From Adineta ricciae (Eukaryota > Rotifera > Eurotatoria > Adinetida > Adinetidae): a stretch of DNA of 64,000 bases. A model generated the notes under the pieces. It saw only the letters and a list, made by a program, of their open reading frames with translations. It made no database searches and had not been told where the DNA came from. The first letter of the stretch is position 1; each line of letters starts with the position of its first letter. Positions 13,742-25,945 of this stretch are shown here, piece by piece. Both the position numbers and the translations under genes were made by a program. The stretch spans positions 41,720 to 105,719 of the forward strand of contig CAJNOJ010000195.1 of NCBI GenBank assembly GCA_905250025.1, read 5' to 3'.

Positions 13742-15721
13742 ATGTCTGTCGAGCATTGGATGAAAAATCTCGATCAAAATGAACTAAATTGTGAATGTCA
13801 ACGATGGGCTTTTGCTCATGGCAAGTGTGTTAGTGAAAACATCGATCTCTTTGATTTCAAATTGATTTCAAGGTTTTGTTCAACGTTGTTTTGCATTGAA
13901 TGACGATTCAAACGTGATTCCATATCCATTTACAATTTGTCCTTCGCCATATCCACGAAATGAATATGAAAGAGCATGTCGAATTCAATCTGCAATCAAT
14001 CGACTCGTCTATCGCCTCGCATTCGATATTCAAATGATGGATTCTGTTCTTGAAAAGTTGAAAAACGTTCAAAAGTTTTATACAAAACTTCACCTATGAA
14101 TCTATTTAGGTTCATTGACTGTGATCCGTTCATTAAACGTTTGCGACAGATTTATGATCATATTCAACAACTTCCATATCAAGTAAATAGAGATTTAATG
14201 TACATTCGCCTTCTTATTATTGCATAGTAGAGTGTTGCTGAGACGTGTATCATTCGAACGGATTATATGTTACAAGAGTTGAGTCGGTGTGCGGAAAGAA
14301 CAAAACTTCGTTTGATTGAAATCAATACAATTGCCATTGGTTTGGGAGCAGCAGCAAAATTAATGCGAGAATGGCATAAGTACTTGAAGGAAAGTCTTTT
14401 TATGTGAGAAAAAAAAGTATGAAATTGTAGGACATTTCTCACGAAAATTCAGTCGGATTTCGTCTCACAAGTAAGTCCGTGGAAATTCTTTTGGCAATAT
14501 TCGTGTCGTGTTTGAAGTTACCCGAGAATGAATCCCATGATCTTGTAATCGAAAGTTTACTTGAATCGTGGAAGATCTATGGCAATCCAAAGTTTGTATC
14601 GCTTCAATGAGATTTCATTGTTATATTCGATTCAATTTCAGAGCAATGATTCTCTTTGTTATTCCCGAACGTGAATTTAATATAGGTGATCAAATGCTTA
14701 TTGAACAAGGTCTTCTATCTCGATGTGACCATTCTTCTTTGCTTATTAAACACGTTACTTTAATCGAAATTTCTCGTTGTTGTTCTTTGAATTCTAAAGG
14801 CATTCTTTTCTTGTGAGCTTCAACTTCATTCGACCAAGAAAAAATCGAATCTTGTTCTTCATTTAGCGGTAAATTCGAAGTTGCACTTGTCTACTATCGA
14901 ACAGCCTATGATCCCAAACATTTTTACAACGAAGATGTAAGCCATTGTATATTGATGAAGATCATTAAGTGTATGTTCTAGATTTGGCAAGCGTATATCA
15001 TGTTGGAATCGTCATGTGCGGTGAAATGTCCGAGTTTAAGATATCATCTTGCTGGAATGAAATGTTTTCAATTAGCATTGACGAAAGAGAATTTTCTCAA
15101 AGAAGTTTTCAAAGAAGAACGAGAGTTTATTGATGATGTCACAGATATCACAGAGGAAATGTTCACCATCGAACAGGTAAAATGAATAAAATCATGCGGG
15201 GAGAAGAAAGAGTGATTTTTGTCAAGGCGATGAATGACGCAGTGGTTCAACAGCGAATTTTAGAACATCCGGAATCTTTCTATTTGAAGCAAAGTCGAGA
15301 AGGAGGTGAGTCGAATTAGAAAATAGACTCAACTGACTCTGTTGACAATTTAGGTGGTAATGTGTATTGCGGTGGGATGTTAAAGTAACACGGAAAGTCG
15401 ACTGTTGTTTATTCGCCTCAATTAAAGTTTATGTTTAGAGAACGCCTTAACGAAATTGTCGAGAAAAACGATTCGAAACGTTATTTCCTCATGTCGCGAA
15501 TTTTTCCTCCAATTCGTCCAAGTTTAATTTGTTCGAACGGAAGCATCACCGAGAAACAAATCAATAGCGAATTGGGAATTTTCGGCAGTTTGATAACTCA
15601 AAACGGAAAACTCGTTTCCGAACGCTCCGGTGGTTATTTATTACGAAGTAAACCATCGAGTAACATCGAAGGTGGCATCGCATCAGGTCAAGGTTTCATT
15701 GATTCGATATATTTGGTTTAA
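13742..15721 (+). CDS. GSS: Glutathione synthetase
   Basis: ATP-dependent ligation of glycine to gamma-glutamylcysteine in the cytosol, the second step of glutathione synthesis. The protein starts MSVEHWMKNLDQNELNCECQ. Exons then give YPFTICPSPYPR (human YAPFTLFPS), RTDYMLQE and LIEINTIAIGLG (human QIEINTISASFG). Next come ILFVIPEREFNIGDQMLIEQ, FEVALVYYRTAYDP, CPSLRYHLAGMKCFQ, and the glycine-rich ATP loop LKQSREGGGNVYCGG. The end is INSELGIFG...GGYLLRSK...GGIASGQGF. All blocks are in the order of the eukaryotic enzyme, about 470 aa, across ten or so exons separated by introns of about 50 nt. Nothing suggests decay. The neighbouring permease converges on it with only 150 bp between the stop codons. 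Confidence 0.95.
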
Positions 15722-15871
15722 AAAAAAAGAAAAGAATTTTCAATGTGTGTTTTTTTAATAATTCTTTTATGAAAATAGCTAAACGATTAAGAAGAAAAGA
15801 ATTGAATCACAGATGAACTAATTGAAAAAGAATTTATTCCGAAAATCTGACAAATGTTAAATTGTATCGAT

Positions 15872-18147
15872 TTAAGAATGAGTTATCAATCTTATTCCGC
15901 CCATTTCGGCGAGATGGTGTGAAAAGTTACCAGCTGGACATGTGATAAACATGAAGTTTGTTGGAATGTCTAGTCGTTCACTAAGAATTTTCACTGTTGG
16001 AGGATCAAATCGGCCTTTGACTAATAGCTAAAGCAAGAAATCCATTGATAACACAAATATTAGACATTTGTATGTGTTCTTACCAAATCAATACACATTT
16101 TTGGATATTGTCGATCGAGAAATTTAACATTGGCTTCCAATCCCGATGGAATTTCATTTTCATTTTCATAAACATGGCAAATCTTCAGAAAATTTGTCAC
16201 TTCATTTTCACGAACGTATAAAATCGCTTTATTCAGAACTGATGGATCGTCTGTCCGTGTGAAAAACAACATCGGACGATCTTCGATCTTCTTATACTGC
16301 CGATTTAACATATCTTTCCATCGTTTCGGTCCGCCAAAATAAATCAACATTTTCAATACACGGTTCCTTGAGAACATCAACATAACAATGAGGAATGTGA
16401 TACCGAAATACAGAATAAAATAGGTAATATGTTGAAAATTCAATATGATTTCGCCAATGAGACCAACAAGAACGAAAATGAATCCGAATATCACGTGTGG
16501 CCATGATGCATAGATCGTTCGACGTAACGTTCCACGTTTGTATTTCAAAATCATATTTCCAATTGCAAATAATGACATTACACTTAGAAATGACATTGTA
16601 TAAACTCCAGCAAGGCTTTCTAAATTTCCTCGAACGAGAAAATGAAGAAAACTCGTCACAAGGAAGAAACCGATAATAATAAAATGATTCGTTTTCCGCC
16701 AAGGATTTGTGTATGACAAAAACATAGGTAAACATCGATCGTAACTCATACGACGAATTAAACCAGTTATGCCAACATAAGAAGTTAACACAGAACCAGA
16801 CAGAACAAGTAAAGCATCTGCTGAGATTAGTTTATTCAACCAAACAGATGATGGTGGTTGACTCGTGGCTGTGCCCATCGCAGCAAGAAGATCATCACGA
16901 TGTTGACGAATGATGTCCATTGGCATGATGAATAACGATAACAAAGCAAATACTAAATAGATTTAACAATTAAGAAAACGATGGATATTTGCGAATAATG
17001 GACTTACGTGGATTGAATAGTGAAACAACGTACCACATGTTTCGCAATGTTTTTGGAAATACTCCTGGTCCTTGTTCTTCAATATAATTCGATGAAGTTT
17101 CAAAACCACTGACACCTAACAACGCTAATGCAAATCCATAATAAATATCAGTCGGAATATTTTCTAACGGCTTCGTGGCCCAATTTTTCTTAAACATGAT
17201 TATCGAATCATACGATTCCACTAGTTTATACAAACACATTAACAATAAGATTATCATAGTACCAACATGTATTACGAATATCCCTAAAGCGACATTTGCT
17301 GATTCTTTCAAACCAAATAAAGTTATCAAACAAAAGAATCCTAATAATGCCATGACTGCCCATGAAGGATCTAATCCGGACCAGAGATTCTGTCCGTAAG
17401 CAATAGCTGAGCTCGCCGACACAACTGCTGTTGCAATGTATGAGACTAATGTAAGACAGGCAGCAATAGACGCGATAAATTTTGATGTACAATTCAATAG
17501 GACATTGTATGCACCACCATTTAATGGAAGAGCAAGACCAACTTCGGAATAAATATTTCGATATAAATAAAGAACTAATGCTACAAGATATAAGGATATA
17601 AACGAATATTGGCCAGCTGGAAATAGAAATAAAAACAGAAGGAAATGAGACAGATGATCGATGAATAGAAATAACCTTTCTGAGCACATATTCCAGCTGT
17701 ATAGAGACAAGAAGAAGAGATATCATTGCCGGCAATTGCTGTTGCGCGCCATTCACCTAATAATTTATGATCGCTCTTATTTGCTTCTCCACGAGCTAGA
17801 TTTCGTAGACGATTTCTTAGAGGAATGGTAGGCATGGGTGTTTGTGATGCATCAATATTGACATCATGGATTGCGGCCGAAGATGAAACTGAATCTGCAG
17901 CATATTCCGAAAGATCAAGACGTGTTATCTCACCCCATCGTCCAGGAAATTCCTAAACAAACAAAGTTTCGTCGTACTTTATTGATTTTTCTCATTTAAA
18001 ATCAATGATTACCCAAGAAATCGAATGTCTCGGTCCAATGCGACTAATTGGTGATACTGTATGTTGTAGTTGTTGCACAAGTAACCGCGTGGTTTCGTTC
18101 GACGATGTGAGTTCGTCATCTGCGTTGACTGAATTTCCTGAATTCAT
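15872..18147 (-). CDS. APC-superfamily amino-acid permease with a cytosolic C-terminal domain
   Basis: A membrane transporter of about 700 aa. The start at 18147 gives MNSGNSVNADDELTSSNETT. The transport core begins KLLGEWRATAIAGNDISSSC, the first APC helix with its broken GN-x-S centre. It continues through some twelve hydrophobic segments, including NIYSEVGLALPLNGGAYN (the helix-3 glycine motif), LLGVSGFETSSNYIEEQGPG (helix 6 region) and ITGLIRRMSYDRCLP. After the last helix about 150 residues are soluble (FTRTDDPSVLNKAILYVREN ... ending AEMGGIRLITHS) and look like a nucleotide-fold or universal-stress-like domain; that fold call is an inference. It does not read like SLC7A1-11 or SLC12. 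Substrate cannot be named. It resembles permeases of bacteria and protists in its opening motif, so transfer is possible but not shown. Confidence 0.75.
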
Positions 18148-18499
18148 TTACAATCTAAATGAAATGCATAAACAAACAAAAACTAACACGATAGACTCTT
18201 TGTTCTGTCTGTTAGGCCTTTATTTTTCTTTGATAAAAACTCTCTTGTCTTTTGCTTCGCTCCTTTTTCAAACTATCATATCTTTTAAGATACGAGATGA
18301 GATAGTGAATTAAAAAAGAAAATCTCTTCTCACTCTCAACTCTCAACCGTTATTTTCAATTCTAATTGGTTCATTCTTCTGTCAAATCATTCGTTACATG
18401 TCGCCTTTTCCCATTGATAGTAACTCCATTTTTGTCTTGTTCTTAGTATTCTTTATTCTATTTACTCTGTCGACAAATTCGTTTCATTTTCTTTCCGAT

Positions 18500-19781
18500 A
18501 TGACTTCGTCAGACGTACCTGAACTCGAAGATCTCCCATTTTATCAGCAACTAATATCGAATCATTCGGAGTTTTATGCGAAAGTTCAAGGTGCGTGTTC
18601 GTTTATCGTTATTCCACAACATCTCAATGCTGTTTTATTGAAACGGGATGCGTTTGAGTCCCACATTTTCCGTCCTTCGCCCATGTACCTTCGCAAACAT
18701 GTTTCATGGAATGATAAATATGAAATTGAGTTTGACAACAATCGCGCAATACGATTTTTCTATAAGAAACAAGGTGCCGGTGAAAAACGCATCAAAATCT
18801 TGAGTCAAGAAGATGTTCGTGATAGTGTACGGCAACGTACTTACACGATATTAATCATAGAGCAACCATTGATCGATCTAAATGGATTTGAACAAATTTC
18901 AAATAACCCGTTATACAAACCAATCATTAGAACTTTGTCACCAACGGTAAAAATCTCCTTATTAGATTTCAGTTCATTATCTCGTAAAGGTTCTCGTTTA
19001 GATCCCTCGATTTAATGCATCTACAGCCAGTTATGAGTCATCATTTGTGTTTCTTGATTCACTTCGTCAAATTGAACCTGCATTCACTCGTCTATGTACG
19101 GACTTATTTTCGTTTACTGACAAATACGTCGTTCTTCCCAAGTTTCTCAATCACGCCATCGATAAACTTCGTCTTCTACGTACACAATTCCTTCAAGACT
19201 CCTATAGATTGTTAAATCGGCAATCCGAAGATCGAGATATCGAATTAGCTAGTGAGATTTATGTAACAGGCTATGTATATACAAAGGTTTGGCCAACGAT
19301 TCTCGAATCGACCGAAAGTAAAGAGAAACTTCTGTTTGAAAACATTCGAATTCGACAAAGAAAGCAACGAGCCAATTCCAATGATTTCCCAGCAAATTCC
19401 AATCAAAGTGCGTCGAATGAATTGAAACGACTCGATGATCTAAAATCCTCATATGAAAAGGCGAAATGTATTCGTTCAACATTGGATTTAACAATCGCTG
19501 CCAAGACATTAATGGTTGTCGATGCGAAGAATTCCGCAGTTGCCTATCATTCATCATCCGAGGGAATGGCCATGGCAGCTGATGAAACCTTGACTGCCTT
19601 TATCGATCTCATCTGTCAATTAGTATCAAACGCAGATGTCAATTCGACAGTTCATTTAGTCGCCCATGAGTATTATACTGAAAATTTTCGATTTCTCCCT
19701 CTTCCACAAGATATTGATTACGCTTTTACGACGTATCGAGGTGTGATTGAATATTTAACAAATAGCTCGACGGTATTTTAA
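18500..19781 (+). CDS. VPS9-domain protein like the N-terminus of VARP (ANKRD27)
   Basis: Two exons (18500-18946 and 19002-19781) with a 55-nt intron give about 408 aa. It opens MTSSDVPELEDLPFYQQLIS, as VARP opens MALYDEDLLKNPFYLALQ, and keeps the following FESHI block. The second exon carries helical sequence and then a VPS9-type segment, ADETLTAFIDLICQLVSNA...YYTENFRF, ending with DIDYAFTTYRGVIEYLTNSS (human LGYCLTSFEAAIEYIRQGS). VPS9 domains are exchange factors for Rab5/Rab21 GTPases on endosomes. The protein stops right after this domain, so both ankyrin blocks and the VAMP7-binding region of vertebrate VARP are missing. The upstream ATG at 18398 would add a hydrophobic stretch and is probably 5' UTR. 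Confidence 0.72.
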
Positions 19782-19953
19782 ATAAATTTGTGTATAAAAA
19801 TACGAAGTTGATTTTTTTTATACAAAATTAGATGACTTTTCCGGTGATTTTGTGTTCTGTTTCGGCAGATGTGTATTTCATTCATTCATTTGCTGTTTTT
19901 ATTCAATAAAAATGTATTAAAAAGAAAAACCACTATTATCAAACTTATCTTCC

Positions 19954-22900
19954 TTATTTATTGTTGCTTATAGGGACGTTTTCTTTAGGTTTCATAGCAG
20001 CTGCAGCTTTTACAGTCGGATCTTCCGGTATTAGTGCTTGATGCGTCTGTTGTTTGATTATTTCCATTAATTCATCAGCCTGTAGAAAAGAAGGTTATTA
20101 AACAAAATTGAGTTTCGTGATGACTGATGTACCTTCGTTGGTGCTGGAAGATTTTTTAAATTGTAAACAACAACTGAACCTACATTTGTACCAGCAAGAA
20201 CGCACTGAAAATTAAATGAGAAAGTCGAATAGTAAAGCAAGAAGGATTCAGGAATACTTCAGAATTCGGAGCGTAGGTGATCGATGTGAATATGTATGGA
20301 TGCGTTGTTAATATAACATCGATGGGTTCGAGTCTATCAAGAGAGGACAGATTATCGGTAAAGATATGAGAATAATATGACTTACGTGTTTCGTGAAATG
20401 TCCCAAACTTCAACAGCTTCTTCATTAGCACAACAGAACATCGTGGCAGATTTTGGTGACCAGCAAATGTCAAAAACTGGCTTCTATAAAATAAGAAAAG
20501 AATTAGTGACTTCGTTTCAAAGGTTTGATGGAGACCTTTCTCGATGTAAATGTAATACACGGTTCATATCTGTCAGTTGTCCAAAGTGATACAGTCCAAT
20601 CAGCAGATGATGAAAGAAAAACATCTTTAGCCAACGGACTCCAAGCCAAACGATAAATTGGACCCTAAGCACAAATGAAAATCAATCACAAATTTGAAAT
20701 TTCGATAAAACTATCTCAATTACTGAATGTCTTGCGTACGTATCCAAATACTGTTCATTGTTGGCCAATGAACATCGATGGATAAGACCTTCTTCTGTAC
20801 CACATAAATATCTGTAAATGAAGTATGATAGACACATGTAAATACGACTTTTAACATACATAGTAGAATCATCAGGACAAACATCGAAACATAAACCACC
20901 CGATTGTCGATATAACAAATTCTCTGATTTGGGAATCTTTACTTCTTTGGAATTATCACGTCTTTGAATTGTCTGTTTACTCAAAATGCGTTTTAATTTC
21001 ATCGAATCTAAATAGATCAGAGTACAACAAACAATTCTGTATGAATTACACATTTCTTCATTTACCACTCGATTCAAAACCTTTACGTAATAACCATTGA
21101 GTTACTCGACCGTCTTCAAAAGCAAAATTACAATCGTCAAAAATAAGTATTCAAAATACAATGTGACACGAACCGGTTGAAACTGACATAAGTACTTCTC
21201 CTGTATCATCATCACGACTCTTTTCCACAGCTAACCAATAAAGTTGCCAAACAGGTGCAGTATGTTTACCAGGAACTTCCCTATCCACAATCAAAGTAAA
21301 CTCTCACAAGACAACACAACTATGAATCTTACTCGGTATCAAGTAAAGCTTTATCGATATTATTTTGTACATTATAAACATTAACTGTTCCATCAAAAAG
21401 ACCAACCTGTAACGAAAGGAAACAGTGAACATTTATCAAAACAAATTCATCGTCTCACAGCTAATAACGATGGAAACTTGACGGAAAACGCCACTGTTGT
21501 TACCGCGGATGGCGTATGATAAAATCGTTCAGGAAACTAAACAAAGAGAATAGAAAGAATGCGTTTCAGCAGTTGATTTTAACAAAGGTATACATCTTGA
21601 TTTTTTAGACACCAACAGCAAACCAAACCACTACGTTGATCATTGTATTCAAAAGGACCGTAACCGACGGCGAGTAAATCGGAATTTTGATGATTCCACG
21701 ACAATGCGCTGACATTTTTATTATTGGTTATTTCAGCCGAATAAGCTAGAAGAAGATATGATCTTTATTTACGAGAAATTTCGATCATTTACCGAATAAT
21801 TTATCGAGAGTTAAACCAGAATAAGCGACAGTTTCTAAACAAAAGTGGTTTGATTTGTCGATAAAAGAGATCTGAAGGAGATTTACTTTCTTCTCGGTCA
21901 GTTAATGGAGTTAATCCACGATAGATCGCTTGTTTTACTTGATTTGTGTTCGAATTGAGTATTCGTTCCATGATGAAAACACTCGTAGCGATTTTCGATG
22001 ACTAAACGAAGAATTCCAAGTCATCTTGAGGATGATTTGCATAGAAATTTACATCAAATGATTGTGGATCTTCAACTTGTTCGTTCGTACTTTTTGCAAT
22101 TGTTGGTTTTCTCATTGTTTCATCAATCGATTGTTCCGAGAGACGCGTACCATGTGATTTATCAACCCCAGAACCCACCGATCGTGTCATATCTGAAAAA
22201 CATCAACTTCACTTCTATATTTCCTTCTTTTTTATACACAACAGACCAGTTCGAGACAACGGTTCATCAATTGTTTGTGTATCATGAGTACTTTTACCAA
22301 GAATAACTAAAATCATTCGTGAAATTACAAAGAAAACCAATGATACGATTGTGTTACATACTTTTACTTTCACCTCGTTCAGAATCGTACATATCGGCTA
22401 CAGAAGCATATACTTCTCGACTCTAGGAAAAGTGAATGACACGTCAATGATTTACATCGGACTGATATACCTGTGATTGAATTCGTTCACATTGAACTTC
22501 TTTGTTCTTAACTGTGTTATTGAATGTGTTCATACCACGATCACTGAACACATCGCTCCCTTGACGACTTTTACATAACTAAAATAATTCATTTCCATAA
22601 AAGAAAGTTGTCCAATGCAAATTCTTTTACTTCAACATATCGTTCATTTTGTTTTTTAATACCTTCTAAATCTGTGGCATCGTTCGCAACAATACAACTA
22701 TCAATACTAAGAACAAAAATCGTATCTGTTTCGCTAAGCGTTAATAATGATTGAGGTGTTTCTCCATCCATTGACATGAGTGATTCGTCTAAAGTTTTCT
22801 TCATCAAACTTTATCAAGCGAATATCAATTTTACCGTCTTCAATTACGTGTGTTGCAACACTTTGGGCCAACTGATCTGCATCATGATCAGATGGGAAAC

Positions 22901-23346
22901 TTTCTGCGTCAGTTCCATGCGAATTCGCAACTCCACCATGACTATGTCCCATCAACGATCTAAAAGCAAACATTTAATATCGGCAAATGATGTTTTTTAA
23001 TGATATACTTGGTTGCAGAGAAAACTTGTGGTTGTGCTGTTGAATACGTTGTTTCACTTGGCTAAAAGACGTACAAATGTGTTGATGTTTGAAATACTGA
23101 GATAGTTACAGTTGATGAGGCATCATTTGAGAGAACTGAATCTTTGACTTTGTTGTAATATTGTTCAGGATCAACGAGACGTTTGGGCGTCACATCTTGA
23201 TCATTTTCGATTAGTTTCGGTAAACCGCGAGCAGATCGATTTGTTGGTGCAGTTTTTCGTGTCACGCCTGATGCTTGACCACCAGATCTGCCACCAGCAG
23301 AAATTCCAGTTCGTACAGACGCAGCTGAACGTAACGTCGATGTCAT
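19954..23346 (-). CDS. DNAI4: Axonemal dynein intermediate chain 4 (DNAI4/WDR78)
   Basis: A WD-repeat subunit of axonemal dynein assembly, needed in motile cilia. Start at 23346 (MTSTLRSAASVRTGISAGGR). The N-terminal half has DVTPKRLVDPEQYY, the SETDTIFVLSIDSC segment and a block with NERYVE / LCKSRQGSD / DRGMNTFNNTVKNKEVQCE that matches DNAI4. The WD region begins after MERILNSNTNQVKQAIYRGL and includes NSDLLAVGYGPFEYNDQRSG followed by LVCCWCLKN, a signature of this subunit. WD blades continue to a C-terminal helix ADELMEIIKQQTHQALIPED and stop at 19954. About fifteen exons with short introns fit. It converges with the VPS9 gene (172 bp gap) and diverges from the next gene (179 bp gap). Confidence 0.9.
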
Positions 23347-23525
23347 TTCTTATTCGAATCAGTTCGTTTGAATTTGACGCTCTGTATTCTTTCTCATCAA
23401 CCATTTTTCATTTCTTCTCACCTGACATTACCTCTGTTCTTCCCGTTCTCTCTTCTTTCAATAGATGCCTCCCGTTTGTAAATGAAAACAATTCTTGAAA
23501 GATAAGCATCAAAAAGAAAAACAAG

Positions 23526-25561
23526 ATGTTGAAGGTATCGCAACAATCAAAAGGAAACTTTGAGAACAATCGTCAATTTCAGGTGATTTCCTATCCGGAT
23601 GAAAATGTGTCATTGAACTCGATATTTCCACAGGGATGGGATCGTCTATCCACTGCAATCAATGCCGCTAATGACGAAAAACTCCGAAAATTTATCGATT
23701 TATCCGCTTCCGAACAACAGTGTGTTCTTGCTGAAATCAGACGACAATGGAAAACGATGTTCACTGAAGAAAGTAACAGTTTTCTCATTGAAAACTTTGC
23801 CGAGTTGTTGGTTTCTGCTGGTTCTTCATCACAAGTATCACCAAAACACGATTATTTGACTGAGATAAGTAATGACATGATTACTCTGTTACGCAATTGG
23901 TCTAACGAAAAATCGAAATTCTACGCATTTTTCAATCGCCCATTGAGTCAACCAATACGTTCGATTAGTTGGCATTTGTATTTATCCAATGCTAATTGTA
24001 AGTCAGAAGAGTATTCTGTCTGATGAGATTCTAATCAGAGATGAATGTCAATTTCAGTAATTGAATCATCGATAATCCGATTATTTTCATATCTTTTTTG
24101 GAATCTCATTAATAATTGGTGTTTATTTTTAGATCCAGAAAAGTTTCGTGATGATTTATCAAATCATCCGCAGAGTGTTTTGTCACCTATGGATATGGAG
24201 ATTCATGATAAATGCGATTATTTCATTTCATTCCTACCATGTGCATCGGAAATTCAAAAATCTCTTCGTAAAAAGAACATTTTTTGAAAGTTTCTTCATA
24301 AAATCCAAAAATATCTCGTAGAAACTGTGCAAGCAATGAAAGCGATCCTTTCTTATTATCGTTCGCAATTCATCGACCAACGAAACTTAACCCAAGCCGA
24401 ATATTATTACCTCATACCAATTGTTTATGTCCAACAAACAGATTTGTCCAAGTAAATTCAATTTCAAACTTTCCTCATCATCTCTCTTGTTAGATCTTTG
24501 GAAACATTTCTCTCGGATTCCATTGAAATGTATCAAACATTCATTGATACACTTCCCAAACCACTGAAATACATTCATTTAAACGTAATACATCCAAATC
24601 TATTTGCCATGATCACGTTCAGTGCTTTTAGAATTCAATCGAGACATTTGATTTATGGTTTGAGAAAGTCGAATATCATTTGAACCGTATCGATCCGTTC
24701 ATTTGGAATCACATACAAACTGTTCTTCAAAACAATCTTGTTTCACGTTCGCAATGCATGAAAAACGACGTGCTGTACTTTCTGAGAAAATCTTGTTCTA
24801 GTTGGTTCCACTACATGTTTATCAGTAAGAAAAGTGTGAATGAAACAGAATAATTGATGAGATGTTTAGACTGTTTAACAATGGACACTTTATTGTTTGT
24901 ATGGGATCAGTATTTAATAACTAAGGATTTACCGAATTTCTACGACGAGTTGTTACCGGCGGTTACCACGGCGATAATTGTGATCCTGAAGGATTTCATA
25001 GTCGAATGTAAAAAGGTTTGAAATTGAAGTTTTCGAACGTTTTCTATTTGACATTGCTGTTTAGACATCAGAAATTGAAAGAATCTTGAAAACGAAACCA
25101 GCTTTGATCGAAACCTATCAATTTCAATCAACATTTTCTCGGTTCTTTCTTGTCAATTCCCCATCGAAAACCATTGTCATTCGCCCAACTCGAAGTCTGT
25201 TCCCAAAATACCCTCGACATCCGTTCCATTCTTGTATTTTTATCAGTTAATCAATCAACTAATCCAGTTCATGATTTATTAACGAGAATCACAAAGACAT
25301 TTAATCTAGGTAATCATTTCTCGTGATGAAAATCGAATCCCGTCGTTTTTGCCTCATTAAGTTACTCATGGTGAAGGAACAAAACGTGCGGAACTTGATC
25401 GACGAACAACAAGTACTATTCGAACATACCGCTTCGATTTGATGATGTCAAAATTTCACTGCTCATCGTCCAAGGAATCAGAATTACAAATCGCCATAAA
25501 ACGAGTCCAAACTCGGTATCTTATGGATCAAAATGCTCCACTTTTCTCAGACTTGCGCTAA
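23526..25561 (+). CDS. Unrecognised cytosolic protein, about 600 aa, possible TBC-like C-terminal half
   Basis: Many exons on the plus strand give a soluble helical protein. Readable pieces in order: IFPQGWDRLSTAINAANDEK, ASEQQCVLAEIRRQWKTMF, LTEISNDMITLLRNWSNEKS, MDMEIHDKCDYFISFLPCAS, ETVQAMKAILSYYRSQFIDQ, FLSDSIEMYQTFIDTLPKPL, FWNHI-like region (IDPFIWNHIQTVLQNNLVSR), and LTMDTLLFVWDQYLITKDLP. The last piece, with W-D-x-x-L after a hydrophobic helix, recalls the end of TBC (Rab-GAP) domains, but the catalytic IxxDxxR and YxQ fingers are not visible, so this is only a hint. The first 48 bases after MLK can be spliced out as a stopless intron. It shares a 179-bp divergent promoter with DNAI4, so a ciliary role is conceivable. 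Confidence 0.6.
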
Positions 25562-25945
25562 ACTCTAGCAGCGTCCTATCATTCTAATTACGATTCTATT
25601 TTTATCACGAAGATTTGATGAGTGCAATAGACTACAATGACCTTAGAATCACGTCTAGTCCCCGGTGAACGAAGTACATAACGGAAGAGAAAAAAAAGTA
25701 ATTATCTTCAAGTAGATCGAAAGCAACCGTAATCATTTTCATTACCATTCTTTTCTGATAAATGATATAACATGTATTTTAATAATCGAATATCGACACC
25801 AAAAAAATCGAATGTATCAAGCAACAGAAAAACAAATCAAACAAAACCTTTCCAATCGATATATAATACAAAAAAAGACGCAACAGAATGTCAATCTTAT
25901 ATACAGAAAAAACAATAAAGTCTAAACGATCGTTTCAGGCTGCAT
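25562..25945. other. Convergent 3' flank
   Basis: AT-rich spacer with several possible polyadenylation signals (aataaa-like) between two converging genes. No coding feature is visible. Confidence 0.45.

Noticed and set aside
20320-20345. tRNA-like B-box sequence (gggttcgagtc)
   Set aside because: No matching acceptor, D or anticodon arms around it; it lies inside DNAI4 coding sequence.
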